A stretch of 64,000 nt of DNA from Adiantum capillus-veneris (lineage: Eukaryota > Streptophyta > Polypodiopsida > Polypodiales > Pteridaceae). This document shows positions 1 through 11,200 of the stretch, piece by piece. The DNA is taken from contig CM043942.1 of the NCBI GenBank assembly GCA_014529385.2, positions 49,176,274 to 49,240,273 of the forward strand, in the 5' to 3' direction. The position numbers were made by a program, and so were the translations under genes. The stretch's first letter is position 1. Every line of letters begins with the position of its first letter. The notes beneath the pieces were generated by a model. That model was not told the origin of the DNA and made no database searches. It worked only from the letters and a program-made list of their open reading frames with translations.

Positions 1-359
1 AATACACGTGGGTTGTTCGAGAGAATGCAGGAGGTCCTTGCAACATATGCACGTGCTAAAGGAAACAAAGCTTCCATTTTGTGGGAAAAAATCCTCAAGT
101 GGTCTCCGAACTTGGCTGCTTGCGTAGAGAAGCACACCAATATTCCACCGCAAGATGTGCGGAAGCAAGCAGCGCACTGTCATACTATATACAACATTCT
201 TTCGCAGCATGTGCACGCAGGTAAAGAATTGGCTGAACTGCAGGCCGCCAATGGGAGAATTTATTTTCATAGAGGGCCTATGTCGCGTGAACAGGTCCAA
301 ATATTTCTCTGTATTGGAAAGGCGGCGAAGTTTGACATTGAAGATGACCCGTCTACCAG
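1..359 (+). CDS. Possible 3' part of an exon of an unidentified gene
   Basis: The frame is open from the left edge of the window (frame 1) to a GT at 360-361 in the context ACCAG/GTACAC, a plausible 5' splice site. The frame continues to a stop near 402, but past the GT the residues turn hydrophobic and cysteine-rich, as in intron translation. The roughly 119 residues look like normal protein: an amphipathic segment (FERMQEVLATYARAKGN), then VRKQAAHCHTIYNIL and GRIYFHRGPMSREQVQIFL. I do not recognise the family. No start can be assigned because the frame runs off the edge. It could be a host exon or a fragment of a mobile element. No partner exon is evident downstream within the next 2 kb. 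Confidence 0.35.
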
Positions 360-440
360 GTACACCTGCTACTCTTGTTGCTTTTATTTGTTTATTGTTT
401 GAATGTTGCCTGTATTCATTTTATATATATTGATTGGACA

Positions 441-680
441 GGCCGTGCTGAAGAGTTCAGATGTGGGGTACTGTTTGTCTGGAGCTTCTGAGTTATTTAT
501 GGCCTACAACGTTGTTTATCCGCCCTGCTGAAGAGTTCAGATGTGGGGTGCTGTTTGTCTAGAGCTTCTGAGTTATTTATGGCCTACAACGTTGTTTATC
601 CGCCCTGCTGAAGAGTTCAGATGTGGGGTGCTGTTTGTCTGGAGCTTCTGAGATATTTATGGCCTACAACATTGTTTATC
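441..680. repeat. Tandem repeat, three copies of 80 bp
   Basis: The block running from AAGAGTTCAG to CAACRTTGTTTATC occurs three times at an exact period of 80 bp (AAGAGTTCAG at 451, 531 and 611). Copies differ at only a few bases, so the amplification is recent. It lies just downstream of the possible splice donor at 360, so it may be intronic. Confidence 0.9.
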
Positions 681-1631
681 TGGGATGCAGCGATTTTTGC
701 TAGTATGTAGATCTGTTTGAATGTGGTCATGGTACGTATGATACTGTACATGAGACTATGGGCTCGCTGTAGAGTGATGAGGACTTTTTTTGGTTCTGAT
801 GATGTTCAGTGATGCGTAATGATTTATGTTGAGGACAGGTAGTCCTCAGGGTACATTATGCAGGTTGTGTAGAGAGGATACAAAATGTAAAAGCCTGGTT
901 GCAGGTGTTTACTGTTAATCCAATGAGCTGTTTATTGTCTGAGTGCTTGAAGCTATATACCTGGATGGTTATATGGGACTCTGTGCGTGTAGGGACTTAC
1001 TTGCAGGCTGCTGTCTGCTCTCTAGGATATAGTTTCTCAATGCCTGATAACAAAGGCTGTTTATTTTAATTATGTGTTTAGTTCTTGTTGTTTTTAACCA
1101 TGCCGGACTATGTACTGTTTGCTGAACACTTTGAGGGCATTATACGGAGGTGTATTATACGCATATGATTGTGAAAGTTGGTGTGTTGGTTTATGATCTT
1201 TTAGTGTGTATGGTAATAGGTTATGTAGTCATACAAGGACACACACACATGTATCTATACATATGTGACACTTTGAATCCCATTTTACCTCGAAAACTTC
1301 CTCTAGCTCAGTTGTGGTGTGTATGTATGAGGATTCAAATATGAAATTTGAGCTTGAATTTTGATTTTGATGCTCAAACAAGAGTTACTAGATTTCAAGT
1401 CTTCTTGTAAACAATTTCAAGGTTTGTCACTAACATCACATATTTTTCAACAAAAATAATTTCCTGCACCTATACAGCATGCACTAGATGTCTTGCAAGA
1501 GTCAAAATCCTCTTCATGTGAAAATGCTTGTTTGGCGAGCTAACCATTCAGGTGTGTGTGGTTTGTTGAAACATCTGCCAACTAATACCATTATAAAGTA
1601 AGCTCTTGTTTACTCCCCCCTTTGTCCTCGT
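681..1631. other. Non-coding stretch, nothing recognised
   Basis: This is AT-rich sequence without a convincing coding frame, repeat or element end. Short open frames here have no protein-like composition. Confidence 0.6.
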
Positions 1632-1865
1632 TTACTTTTCAGCATTCGACTTCCTCAGTCGCCCCTGCTTTTGTGCCCGCACTTCCTCGTCCATAAGTGA
1701 CACTGAGGAAGTCAAGGGATCGACGATGGGAGTGTAATCCGCTGTTGATGCATCCCATCGGAAAAAAGAACAACCTGTATGACAGATAGGTTTGGTGTGA
1801 GCAAGTATGTGGCCCGGTTTAAAATACATTACCGGTTTTTGGCAGACATTGGCCACTGTCACCAA
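1632..1865 (-). pseudogene. Fragment resembling a GRF-type zinc finger
   Basis: The minus-strand frame of 77 codons contains CHTGCSFFRWD, preceded by VCQKPVMYFKPGH. GRF zinc fingers (known from topoisomerase 3, APE2, NEIL3 and many plant proteins) have a GR-F core followed by C-x(2-5)-CGFFxW, and the C..GCSFFRW part fits that C-terminal half. The glycine-arginine core appears degenerate (GH instead of GR). The flanks do not continue as protein, so this looks like a single exon or an isolated fragment. The assignment rests on a short motif and could be chance. Confidence 0.35.
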
Positions 1866-1928
1866 GCTGCCTTAGGTTTATGGTTTTCATTTGAATGGAG
1901 GAGCTACATGAAGTTTTCGTGGACCTGG

Positions 1929-1967
1929 GTAATAGAGACACATAGGCCAAGAATAGAGACACATAGG
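1929..1967. repeat. Short tandem duplication of about 19 bp
   Basis: The unit AATAGAGACACATAGGCC is present twice in direct succession. Confidence 0.8.
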
Positions 1968-2049
1968 CCTAGCCACTCATTGCAATAAAACTCTAAGCAT
2001 CTACGAAAAAGGGGGGGCTCTCCATCATCCGCGCACACAAAGCCTCAAT

Positions 2050-2740
2050 CTCTATTTCTATGGATGGCATCTCTCTGAATGAAATCACATGGATACAAAG
2101 CAAGGGAATCTCTCTAGTTGCAATCACTTATCCTTACTCTAGGTCCCCTTTTTTTCATCGTGTGTGTGAAGAATCAATCTCTATTTTCGATGGATGGTTT
2201 CTCTTGGAAGGCAATCACCTACACTTGCATCTTATAGGCATGTGGCATTATGCAAGATGCTAATGCTACCCGTCAAAATTAATGATGATATTGTTTGCTA
2301 GGGGCTATTGCAAAGAAACTATGTTTTGGTACTGCCTAGGTCGACATGTTTGCCAAATATGTACTTTAGAAAGCACAAAAAGTGCTTGAGGAGGTTCCTC
2401 TGAGGGGTTCTATCTTGACGCACACCAATTGCAAGATATTCCCAACAAGGGTATGACTCCTTTTAATAGATGCAAAAGGAGGGCGCCTCTCTAGTTGCAA
2501 TCACCTATGCATGCATCTTGAAGGGATGTGCTAGTATGCAAGATGTTGATTTGGGCAAAAGAATTGAGGATGATATTGTTAGTTAGGGGTTGTTGATAAA
2601 GAATGACGTGCTTGGAAATGCCTTGACTGACATGTTTATTAAGTGTGGTAAACTTTAAAAATCACAACAAGTGCTTGAGGATCTTCTTATTTGGAACATC
2701 GTCTCTTGGAATGCAATGATTGCGGGATGCTGTAGAAAGA
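2050..2740 (+). pseudogene. Decayed pentatricopeptide-repeat (PPR) gene
   Basis: PPR proteins bind organellar RNA through tandem 31-36-residue helical repeats. Two successive units can be read here on the plus strand. The second (about 2,490-2,735) gives TYACILKGCASMQDVDLGKR, then GNALTDMFIKCGKL, then QQVLEDLLIWNIVSWNAMIAG. This is the PLS-class pattern (ITY..ILKACAS...GK.IHDEI...LGNALVDMYAKCG...VSWNAMI). The first (about 2,196-2,400) is more eroded (SWKAITYTCIL, then KAQKVLEEVP). Several in-frame stops and shifts interrupt both units, and neither a start nor organelle-targeting sequence is seen, so it is a pseudogene. The repeat wording resembles PPR families I remember from ferns. Confidence 0.7.
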
Positions 2741-3209
2741 GGAGGGGAGAAGAGGAGAAGTGTGTGTGTTAGGAGCAAGAGAAAGAAGGCATGGGGCCAT
2801 CCAAGGAGGGGGGAGGCCTCATGTGTAGAGTTACGAATACGGCATGAGATTGATTTTTATTTTATTTTTTGGGGGGCGGGGGATATTCCTACCTATTGGA
2901 CTTTTTTAAAGATAGAGCTGTAGTAGGTGCACCATTAGTACGTCAGCAAGTTGCTCCAATTTTGAAGTGCATTTTATTAGGAGGAATCTTAAAAGATACC
3001 CTCTTTGTGATCAAAGTGAAAAAGTAGAGGCCTACTAGGTGTCATAGGCAGATGGCAAGCAACTTGTGGTAGGTGGACGGTGAGGGAAATTTTACAAAGG
3101 AGGCAGGTGGCAGGGCACAAGAGGACATAGCTGGCAGCAAAGGCGAGATAGCTACCACGTGACCAAATGTAGGTAGCGCGAGAGCAGATGGAGATTTTTT
3201 AAGAGAAGA

Positions 3210-3560
3210 GTGTATTTTGGAAAGGGCTCTTGAAGATGACATATATATTCCTGAACCTTTCTCGAAGGAAGCATTAGAGCCATTGTAATGGACTCATATT
3301 CTAGAAACCTTAGATGTGTGTGCTATCTCAGATGGTCCCACAACAAAATTCTACGATAAGGATGGATATGATGTGGTTTTGTGTTTTATGGTCAATACAA
3401 TCCTAGGAAAGGTTTCCTCAGAACATCCCAGGGGTGATAGATTGATCAAACAAGAGGTTGAAGAGTTCTATGACTCTTCGGAGCATTTTGCACGAGAGGA
3501 AGACGTAGACAATGAATGCTCTGATAACTTGAGTGACCAAGAAGAAACGATAGTAGACAT
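3210..3560 (+). mobile_element. Decayed fragment related to element A (region after protease)
   Basis: The readable segments YIPEPF, LDVCA, PTTKFYDKDGYDVV and EEFYDSSEHF correspond in order to YIPEPF, LDVCA, PTTKFCDENGYDVV and DKFYDSVEHF in the third coding part of element A (21,420-21,700). It is an old, broken relic with no LTRs of its own, and it is cut off where the old Ty3 LTR begins near 3,590. Confidence 0.7.
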
Positions 3561-3589
3561 CCGGTTTTACAAATTTTCAACCAAAAACC

Positions 3590-4431
3590 TAAACGTCTAT
3601 TTTGAAGATCCATTTTTTGTACTTATCGTAGATATGGTGATGCCATGGAATTATATGAGAGTCTTTATGAGTTTAGTTTGTGGCCTTTTTAGCTTGGTAT
3701 GTTAGGCACATGTACATGTGCGTCAAGTCACCCAGCTAGTAGGTCAGCCGTTATAGGGGCAAGTGTGTGCAGTTTGAATTTTTTTTATATGCCCCTAATC
3801 TATGTATATGAGATGTGAGTTTTAAGCAAGCACTGTGGTATCTTATAATCAAAATTTTGTAGTTTTTTTGTCGTTATAATTCTTTTGCCCTCAACTAACT
3901 TCTCTCTATGTAGTAGTGCTATATAGCCTGTTGTTTGCATCAATTTTTCACATAGTAATGCATAGATTCAAACATTGACATCTTCAAAAAAATTGTTGTA
4001 AAAAAATTAGAAATTTTTTTAACCTTGAAAGCATCCCTTTTGGATTTGTTCTTTAGAAGCTATAGTATGTTCCCTGCAGGGTACATGATATGGTAGCCTA
4101 CATGCAATTTGATCTAGAGCAAGTTGTGAAAGCTTACATGCTTTGTGACATATGTAAAATTTGAAATTATGGTTTTTCAAAATGGAGAAGATCTTTTTTC
4201 AAGTGCATTGGTTGGTATGTGGTGTAAATCCATGCTAGGGCAGGTGCTTCTTCCTAGTTTCCATGGTGGTCTTCTAAGTTGGCATGTGCTTGTAAATTCC
4301 CACGGGATCACTTGTCTTTGACTTGTGGTTTTGTGGAGTTATTTTGATATGGTTTGTGGTGATGAATTTGCATATTGAGGACTATTGGGATACATTGTTG
4401 TAGAGGTGCCCCTTTTCTTGTTTTCTTAACA
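3590..4431 (+). repeat. Degenerate 5' LTR of the old Ty3 relic
   Basis: It is collinear with the element-B LTRs at 48,876-50,032 and 57,487-58,358. The left edge is approximate because the first 100 bases are poorly conserved. The right edge is set by the terminal ...TTAACA and the primer-site-like sequence just after it. Confidence 0.6.
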
Positions 4432-6207
4432 ATGTTTTGATGCCCTCCACCGCAAAACTCTTTCACGTGACCTTCAAGTTATAGGTTTTGATTGATGTGA
4501 TAGCAGAATTTCCAAATTTTTATGGTAATGTAGGCGAGGATGTTGATGCATTCATTGAAAAGATGGAGTTTTCTTGTTTGATTACAAATCAAGAAGATCC
4601 ATTGGTTATGCTGAATATATATATACTTTTTGCTTGAAAGAGAATGCAAGGACATGGTACAATGAATATAAATTGTAGTTGAAATCATCTCGATCTCCAT
4701 GGTGATGACTGACAATGCAATTAAGAAGGATTTTCTTGAGAGGTTTAAGAAGGTGAGGATCTAGAGAAGGTAGGTATTTGTGTCAAGAGCCTTATGCAAG
4801 GTGAACATGAAACAATGGATATGCATGTGAGGTAGTTTAATGAGTTATGGAGAAAATATTGTAATGTTTTAAGAAATGAGTCCTCCTCTTATGCTTGAAT
4901 TGACCATGTTTATGCGAATCTTAAGGGCTGATTTGAGATTCAAAGTTGAGCTAAAAAGGTGGCTTACATTTGAGGATGTAGTAAAGGTTGCAAAGCATGA
5001 GGAATGGACACTAGAGAGATTGAGAGGGCTTGGATTGCATGTGATGTGAAGCCAAAGGTTTCTCCATGCATTGATGTATATACAAAGAGAGCCTCTAATT
5101 CAATATTATATCATGGTGTTTCTCTTGCAAAAGAACAACAAGCATATAATGAGGAGAAAGATGTTAAGAAGAATGTACAAATCATGTCATCCTTGTTGTC
5201 TTTTCCACTTAATGGTGCTTCACATGGCAAAGATGATGTTTCGATGGATGTGAAAATGAATGGAAAGGAAAAGAATGAAATTAGTGAAGTTCCAAAAAAG
5301 GATCATGATGAGAATCAAGATATGGATACCATAAATGTCATGTCTACTATATGCACGTGCATTGGAAGAGGAGCTTGTATGATGCTAAAGTGGATATAGA
5401 TTGTCCCTCTCCTTTATGTTTTAGTTGAAAAGGACTTGCACATCAACAAAGCTTTTCATGTGCAAGAGGATTATACCCAAGAAGAGGCTTCTCAAGTATA
5501 TTGTATGGTTGGTTCTACGACAAAAAATGATGCTGCTATTGAACATGCTGTGGACCTTGTAATGAGGAGACTATCCATAAGTAATTTCATGATTCTATCT
5601 ATGATGATGTAGGTATCCATGCTGTCAATGATGAAGTGCATAAGATGGTTCTTGAGGCTATGTGGGAAGCCATGGAAATGTAATTTGATGCGTAATGATA
5701 ATATGGTTCATGGTAACTTTCTAGATCCTCTTTTGCTAAGGAGATTAAGCTATGTGTAGAAGATGTCTTACCTTTAAGCTGGACACTTTTGAAATGAATG
5801 AATTTTTTTTAATGGGTGAAGAATATGATTTGGTTATGCATAAGTATATGATGATGCTTGATGAAAAGGTTGATGCCATTTTTAAGGGGATGGTAAAGGA
5901 TGATGTACATGATATGATGAGTGAGGAGACTTTATATATGGTATTTGTGAATACTATTTTTTATTTCCAAGGGGAATAGATGGCATATATATTCCATGGT
6001 TTGAGGTCGGAAACATTAACTTGGGTGCTTTAACTTTATGAAGTTGTAGCATGTGTTTTATGGCCATTTGATCTAGGTGACCATGAAATTGTTTGCTACT
6101 AATGAGCATGAATGTTCTAGTAGGCTTTGGGGTTGGCAAACTATGTTGCGTGCATTTTATATGCGAGCTTCTATTTTTGTGCAGCCTACCTTGATCATAA
6201 ACTCCGG

Positions 6208-6210
<3 letters not shown>
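3590..6210 (+). mobile_element. Old Ty3/gypsy relic of the same family as element B
   Basis: The left part aligns with the LTR of element B: AGCTTGnT..TnAGnnnGCACATGTACATG near 3,680, TGTAAATCCATGCT near 4,225, and an end in TTAACA at 4,431. A degenerate primer site (TGATGCCCTCCACC) follows at 4,437. A gag remnant follows at about 4,490-5,050 (FIEKMEFSCLI; LTFEDVVKVAKHEEW). Near 6,120-6,150 the sequence matches the end of B (TTGGCAAACTATGTTG) and the first bases of a 3' LTR from 6,144, which is cut at the microsatellite at 6,211. The relic is internally shortened, heavily decayed, and clearly much older than B. Confidence 0.7.

Positions 6211-6295
<85 letters not shown>
6211..6295. repeat. 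(GA)n microsatellite, 85 bp
   Basis: This is an uninterrupted dinucleotide run. Open frames through it (Arg-Glu or Leu-Ser runs) are artefacts of the repeat. Confidence 0.97.
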
Positions 6296-6296
<1 letters not shown>

Positions 6297-6639
6297 AGTC
6301 CCAAAATGGCACCTCATGCAAAGCTTGAAAAATGGCATCACTTTTTATTTAAGAGTGAAAGAGAGAAGTTTTGTTGATTCTTCAAAATGTGTAGCACCTA
6401 TTGGATCAAACAAAAATAAATTCAATCAATAATAAGATGGCCATCCCTTTGAAAATCCAAGTCAAAGCTCTACCTCATGCGACACACTTGCTATTCTGTG
6501 CCCTCATCCCCACCTTGCACACACACAGGTGGAGAGGTGCCTCCCCCAAACCCTATCCTTGCAACCTCTTTGTCCCAAAACTCTTCCCTCGTGGAGACAC
6601 ATATTGCGCCCTCTCCTTGGCCCCACCTTGCACACACAC

Positions 6640-6641
<2 letters not shown>

Positions 6642-6702
<61 letters not shown>
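6642..6702. repeat. (AG)n microsatellite, about 61 bp
   Basis: This is an uninterrupted run preceded by a short CA run. The spacer to the previous GA run (6,296-6,641) has no coding signal that I trust. Confidence 0.97.
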
Positions 6703-6705
<3 letters not shown>

Positions 6706-7584
6706 AGCACCGGGAATAGAAAAAGAGGCAGAGGCTTTGATCAGGCGAGAGGGAGAGAGAATCTACTAAAGTATCTTTGATTTTCTCTTTTTTTTGGTTG
6801 TGGTGCAAACATACTACAATCCACATATTCCTATTAGACAAATTTTTGCAGATTCAATTTGTGTGCAAGTCTTATTTTATTCAATCGCACTCTGTAGCAA
6901 TGGCTCACAATTGAGCTCAAAACCTTGAATGTTAGACAAAGACACTAGCCTAAACCATTGTAGCGCAAGAGGGGCATGCCTAGTATATGAGCCTTGCATG
7001 ATTAAAAGAAATCACACTACACCTGCACCACCGCATGGCAGTCTCCTCATTCATGCAGCCTCCTTTGCCACTTGCCTCCCTCACCAGGGCTACCACTTGT
7101 CATCACTTTGCCTTTTTCCATTTCATCCAAATGCATGTATCTTCCAAGATATTTTCTAATAAACCAATTCCCAAAATTTGAACCACATAACTATGTGCTT
7201 TTTCATAAGCAAGTTAATAATGAGGATACAAGCTTGTCAATACCACTTTGTGATTAATACAAGTTTACAATAGATATAGATACTTGGATTTGTTGATGTT
7301 AGATACACCTTACAACAAATCGACATGGTTAATTCTTTAGACTTGGAATTGTTAATCCTAGTCTTTACACTAGAGGTAAGACTCTACTGCTACAAGTCAT
7401 GACCACAATCACTTTGGAGGGATGTATATGACCAACATTCTCCCAAAATGTTGATGATGATTAGGATGACAATTGGTAATGTATTTTCCCCTCTCACTCT
7501 AGCCCACCTTCTTCATTCCAACCACTACCTCTTCTTCTAAGGACAATCAGAATCATTCTCTGCTTGGCTCATAATAAGGTTCTT

Positions 7585-7588
<4 letters not shown>
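6703..7588. other. Non-coding stretch, nothing recognised
   Basis: No element ends, coding frames with protein-like composition, or repeats were recognised. Confidence 0.6.

Positions 7589-7649
<61 letters not shown>
7589..7649. repeat. (CT)n microsatellite, about 61 bp
   Basis: This is an uninterrupted CT run, the third long GA/CT tract within 1.5 kb. Confidence 0.97.
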
Positions 7650-7651
<2 letters not shown>

Positions 7652-7797
7652 GAAGAGTTTCAATCATAATAGATTGCATAATATTAATAATGTCTCCCTA
7701 CCTCTATATCATGCTTGTGTCACACTAGAGACAACTAGAGACTAGGGCATATCACCATCCTTTATTATATGGGGACAAACTATGTGGAACCTTGGAC

Positions 7798-7965
7798 ATG
7801 CAAGAAAGAGGAGGAGTGCATAACTTGGTGGTTGTCATTAGTCCCATTGACAACACAATTATCTTGAAAAGACAAGAGAGGAGGAGGGCATAACTTGGTG
7901 GTTGTCAGTAGTGCCATTGACAACATACTTGAGTTTGAAAAGGCAAGAGAGGAGGAGGAGAGGAG
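7798..7965. repeat. Imperfect tandem repeat, about 2.3 copies of 70 bp
   Basis: The unit, which includes GCATAACTTGGTGGTTGTCA and CCATTGACAACA, starts again 70 bp later (GCATAAC at 7,818 and 7,888). A partial purine-rich third copy follows. Confidence 0.85.
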
Positions 7966-8096
7966 GAGATAGATGTTGTCAATAGGGTAGTGAAACAATG
8001 GGTACAATGGCTACACAAGATTCTATGCAGGGGTAGTTGCATCCATGTCATGGGACAACCATGGATGTTAACCCAAAATGTCGGGAACTCAATTTT

Positions 8097-8439
8097 TGTT
8101 GAAGATGATGAAACAGGAAACGGAAGGAAGATAGCAACTCAGAGTAGGAAGAAGATGGAGAAGGAGAAGACAATGAAATAGGAAACAGAAGGAAGATAGC
8201 AACTTAGAGTAGGAAGAAGATGGAGAAGGAGAAGACACAGAGCTTGCGTACAAGATCTCTGTAGTCTATCTCTCTGTATTAGAATAATAGAGTATTTACA
8301 AACTCAGAGCTACAAAGCTTATATGAGACCCTAAGAGATAAGGTGTCCTTTCACACCAGATGTCTAGGGGGAAAAACCAGTGGGACAAAAGTGCCCCTAG
8401 TGAAGCGCGTATACACACTAACACTACTACATGTCTACA
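8097..8439 (-). repeat. 3' LTR of Copia-1 (343 bp)
   Basis: On the minus strand it begins TGTAGACATG and ends CATCTTCAACA. It is 64 bp longer than its partner because a purine-rich segment (GGAAACRGAAGGAAGATAGC and following bases) is tandemly duplicated at 8,110-8,236. Confidence 0.92.
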
Positions 8440-8489
8440 AATCCCCCCTGTAGTGATAGTGTGAATTTGTACAAGGTAGCAGATCATCA

Positions 8490-9250
8490 TGTGTATGAGA
8501 GTAAGCCCAAAGCTTTTCGGAAAGCTTCAAACTTTTCTCGTGATAACGCCTTCGTAAATAGATGTGCAATGTTATCCTGTGTAGGACAGTAAGTTAGTGT
8601 GATCTCCCTTGCATGTAGCCTTTCCCTGACATAATGGTAGTGAACCTCTATGTGCTTTGTTCTTGCATGAAATACTGGATTCCTTTCAACTGCCATAGCT
8701 ATCTGACTGTCAGTGAAAATGGTAGTGTGTGTCCGTTGACACTCACAAAGATTTGCCAATAACCTGCGTATCCATACACAATCAACTATTGTCATGAAAG
8801 CTGCCTTGTACTTAGCTTCACAAGTTGATGTAGCCATTGTGGGTTGCTTCTTGCTTAGCCAAGATATACATGCATTTCCCAAGAAAAAACAATTCCCACT
8901 TGTGGAATGTCATGTGTCAAAATCACCAGCCCAATCTGAATCGCTGTAACCAAGAAGCTGCATAGAACTGTGCTTTCCATACATATCCCCCCTTGGAAAG
9001 AACATGGAAAGATTAGGGGTACCTGAAAGGTAACGAAGTATGCGCTTCACAGCCTGCCAATGATGCATACCTGGGCTGTGCATAAATCTGCTTTCTTGTG
9101 AAACCCCAAATTGAATGTCTGGACGAGTGTTGCCTGCCAAATATATCAAGCAACCAACCACTGCTGCGTAAGTATATACATCAAAAGGTTCTCCAGCATC
9201 GTGCATGCTCAACTTTGATCCAGTTTCTACGGGTGTAGAGATTGGTTTAC
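8490..9250 (-). pseudogene. Copia-1 RNase H and C-terminal pol part
   Basis: Contains KKQPTMATSTCEAKYKAA and VFHARTKHIEVHYHYVRE, conserved blocks of the Copia RNase H region, with YSDSDWAGD upstream (near 8,925). In a live element this domain removes the RNA strand of the RNA-DNA hybrid during reverse transcription in the cytoplasmic particle. Copia-2 carries the same blocks. Fossil copy. Confidence 0.88.
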
Positions 9251-9950
9251 AATTTTTCATACCAAACTTGTCCAAAATTTTATGCAAATATTTTGCCTAC
9301 AACATGTATATGCCATCCTCTGATTGTACAAACTGAATACCCAAGTAATAATGTAGCAAACCAAGATCAGACATCTCAAAGGTTTTTCTCAAAGCATATT
9401 TAAACGCTTCAATTTCATCTGTAGTATTGCCTGTAAGAAGCATATCATGCACATAAAGTGTTAGCATAATGAGAACTCTATCTCTCTTTTTGACATACAA
9501 AGTACTTTTTGTTGGACTATTCTGAAATCCCTGGCCAATCAAATAAGTATGTATCTTCTCATACCATGCTCTTGGAGCCTGTTTGAGACCATACAAAGCT
9601 TTACGCAATCTACATACCTTTTGCTCTTGACCTTTTACAACAAAACCACTTGGTTGACTTACATAAACTTCTTCCTGCAAATCACCATTCAAAAAAGCAA
9701 TTTTGATATCCAATTGATGCACTTTCCAACCATGATGAGCAGCAATTGCAACTAGTGATCTAACTGTGGACGCACGAGAAGTAGGAGCAAAGGTTTCATC
9801 ATAATCTATGCCTTTCTGTTGCGCATAGCCTTTTGACACAAGCTTTGATTTGTATCTGTCAACAGTACCATCTTGTTTCCTTTTTACCTTAAATACCCAC
9901 TTTGTACCAATAGGCTTTTTACCTGTAGGCAAGTCCATAGATCCCATGTA
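9250..9950 (-). pseudogene. Copia-1 reverse transcriptase part
   Basis: Shows GTKWVFKVKRKQDG, KGYAQQKGIDYDETFAP, LDIKIAFLNGDLQEEVYVSQ, ALYGLKQAPRAWY and LLHYYLGIQF in the order typical of Copia reverse transcriptase. This enzyme copies the genomic RNA of the element into cDNA. It lies between the integrase and RNase H parts, as expected for Copia. Fossil copy. Confidence 0.92.
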
Positions 9951-10269
9951 TGATTCTTATGAATAGAATCAATTTCTTGCTGCATAGCATCTTTCCACCG
10001 AAAAAACCCTAAAGCTTGTTCAAATGAATCAGGCTCATCTGCATCACAAAGAGTGCTAAAGCAAGCCAAATCTACTTGCTCTCTGCCAAAAGTAGTACCA
10101 TCACGTGTTTTTCGTGGTAACGGTGCATCCAACTTGCTATCCTGCAAAGTTTTTTGAACCCATTTAGGCAAGGTTCTTTCTTCCCTGAGAACTTCTTGCT
10201 CTTCACGCACAATTTCCTCTACATCATGAGGTGTCACATGCTGATCAAAAGATTGATCAAGATTATCAA

Positions 10270-11200
10270 CCTATTGTGATTCTTGATTCTCCACAAAAGA
10301 AGGAAGCAAACCTTCAAATACATCATGTGTCTGCATATGAGGTACATCAAAAGCAACCATAGGTTGAGCAGTAGTTTCTGCAAAAATTACATCACGACTT
10401 TCAAAAATCTTGTTTGTAGCAGGATTGTAAAGTATATAACCTTTACTTCCACTACTGTACCCCACAAATATACATTTGATTGCCTTATCATCAAGCTTCC
10501 CACGTAACTGTTGAGGGATGTGAGCATAAGCAAGACAACCAAAAACACCAAGATAACTGATTGAAGGTTTTCTGTCATACCAAGCTTCATATGGAGTAAT
10601 GGTCTTCAAGGCACGAGTAGGACACCTGTTCAAAACATGTGTTTCACAAGCAACTGCCTCCATCCATAGCTTATGAGGCAAACTCTTAGCCTTGAGCATA
10701 CATCTAGCCGTCTCCATTAAAGACCTGTTCTTCCTTTCTGCAACACCATTCTGTTGTGGTGTGTATGGCATAGTGCATTGGTGTTTAATGCCTTTCTTTC
10801 CCAAAAAATCCTTAAATGCACCTGACATGTATTCACCTCCTCGATCGGTACGAAGAGTCTGTACTTTGCAACCTGTTTCATTTTCAACCATGGCGACATA
10901 ATGTTGAAAAATTGCAAAACACATCTGACTTTGCTTTGAGTGGATACACCCAACAAAACATCAATGAAGGTCACAAATTAAAGGCTGTTTCCCATAGATG
11001 GCGTCCTCATAGGACCACATACATCACTGTGTACAAGCTGCAACTTTCGTGTCCCTCTAACTGAACCATCCTGCGAAAATGCAAATCTGTGCATCTTTCC
11101 AAGAACGCAACCTTCACATACATGTCTTGGTGGCATCTCCAATAAAGACAAATCATGCACCATATTATGACGTTGTAAAGTCATCAAACTTCCATAACCA
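10270..11200 (-). pseudogene. Copia-1 integrase part
   Basis: The catalytic-core blocks are TLRTDRGGEYMSGAF and MPYTPQQNGVAERKNR, followed by the Copia-type spacer YLGVFGCLAYAHIP. A GAG-pre-integrase block (LWHARFGHVGYG, near 11,220) lies just upstream. Integrase would insert the cDNA into the host chromosome. Fossil copy. Confidence 0.9.

Noticed and set aside
6477-6719. Open frames giving Arg-Glu or Leu-Ser runs across the microsatellites
   Set aside because: The composition comes entirely from the GA/CT dinucleotide runs, in all frames and on both strands.
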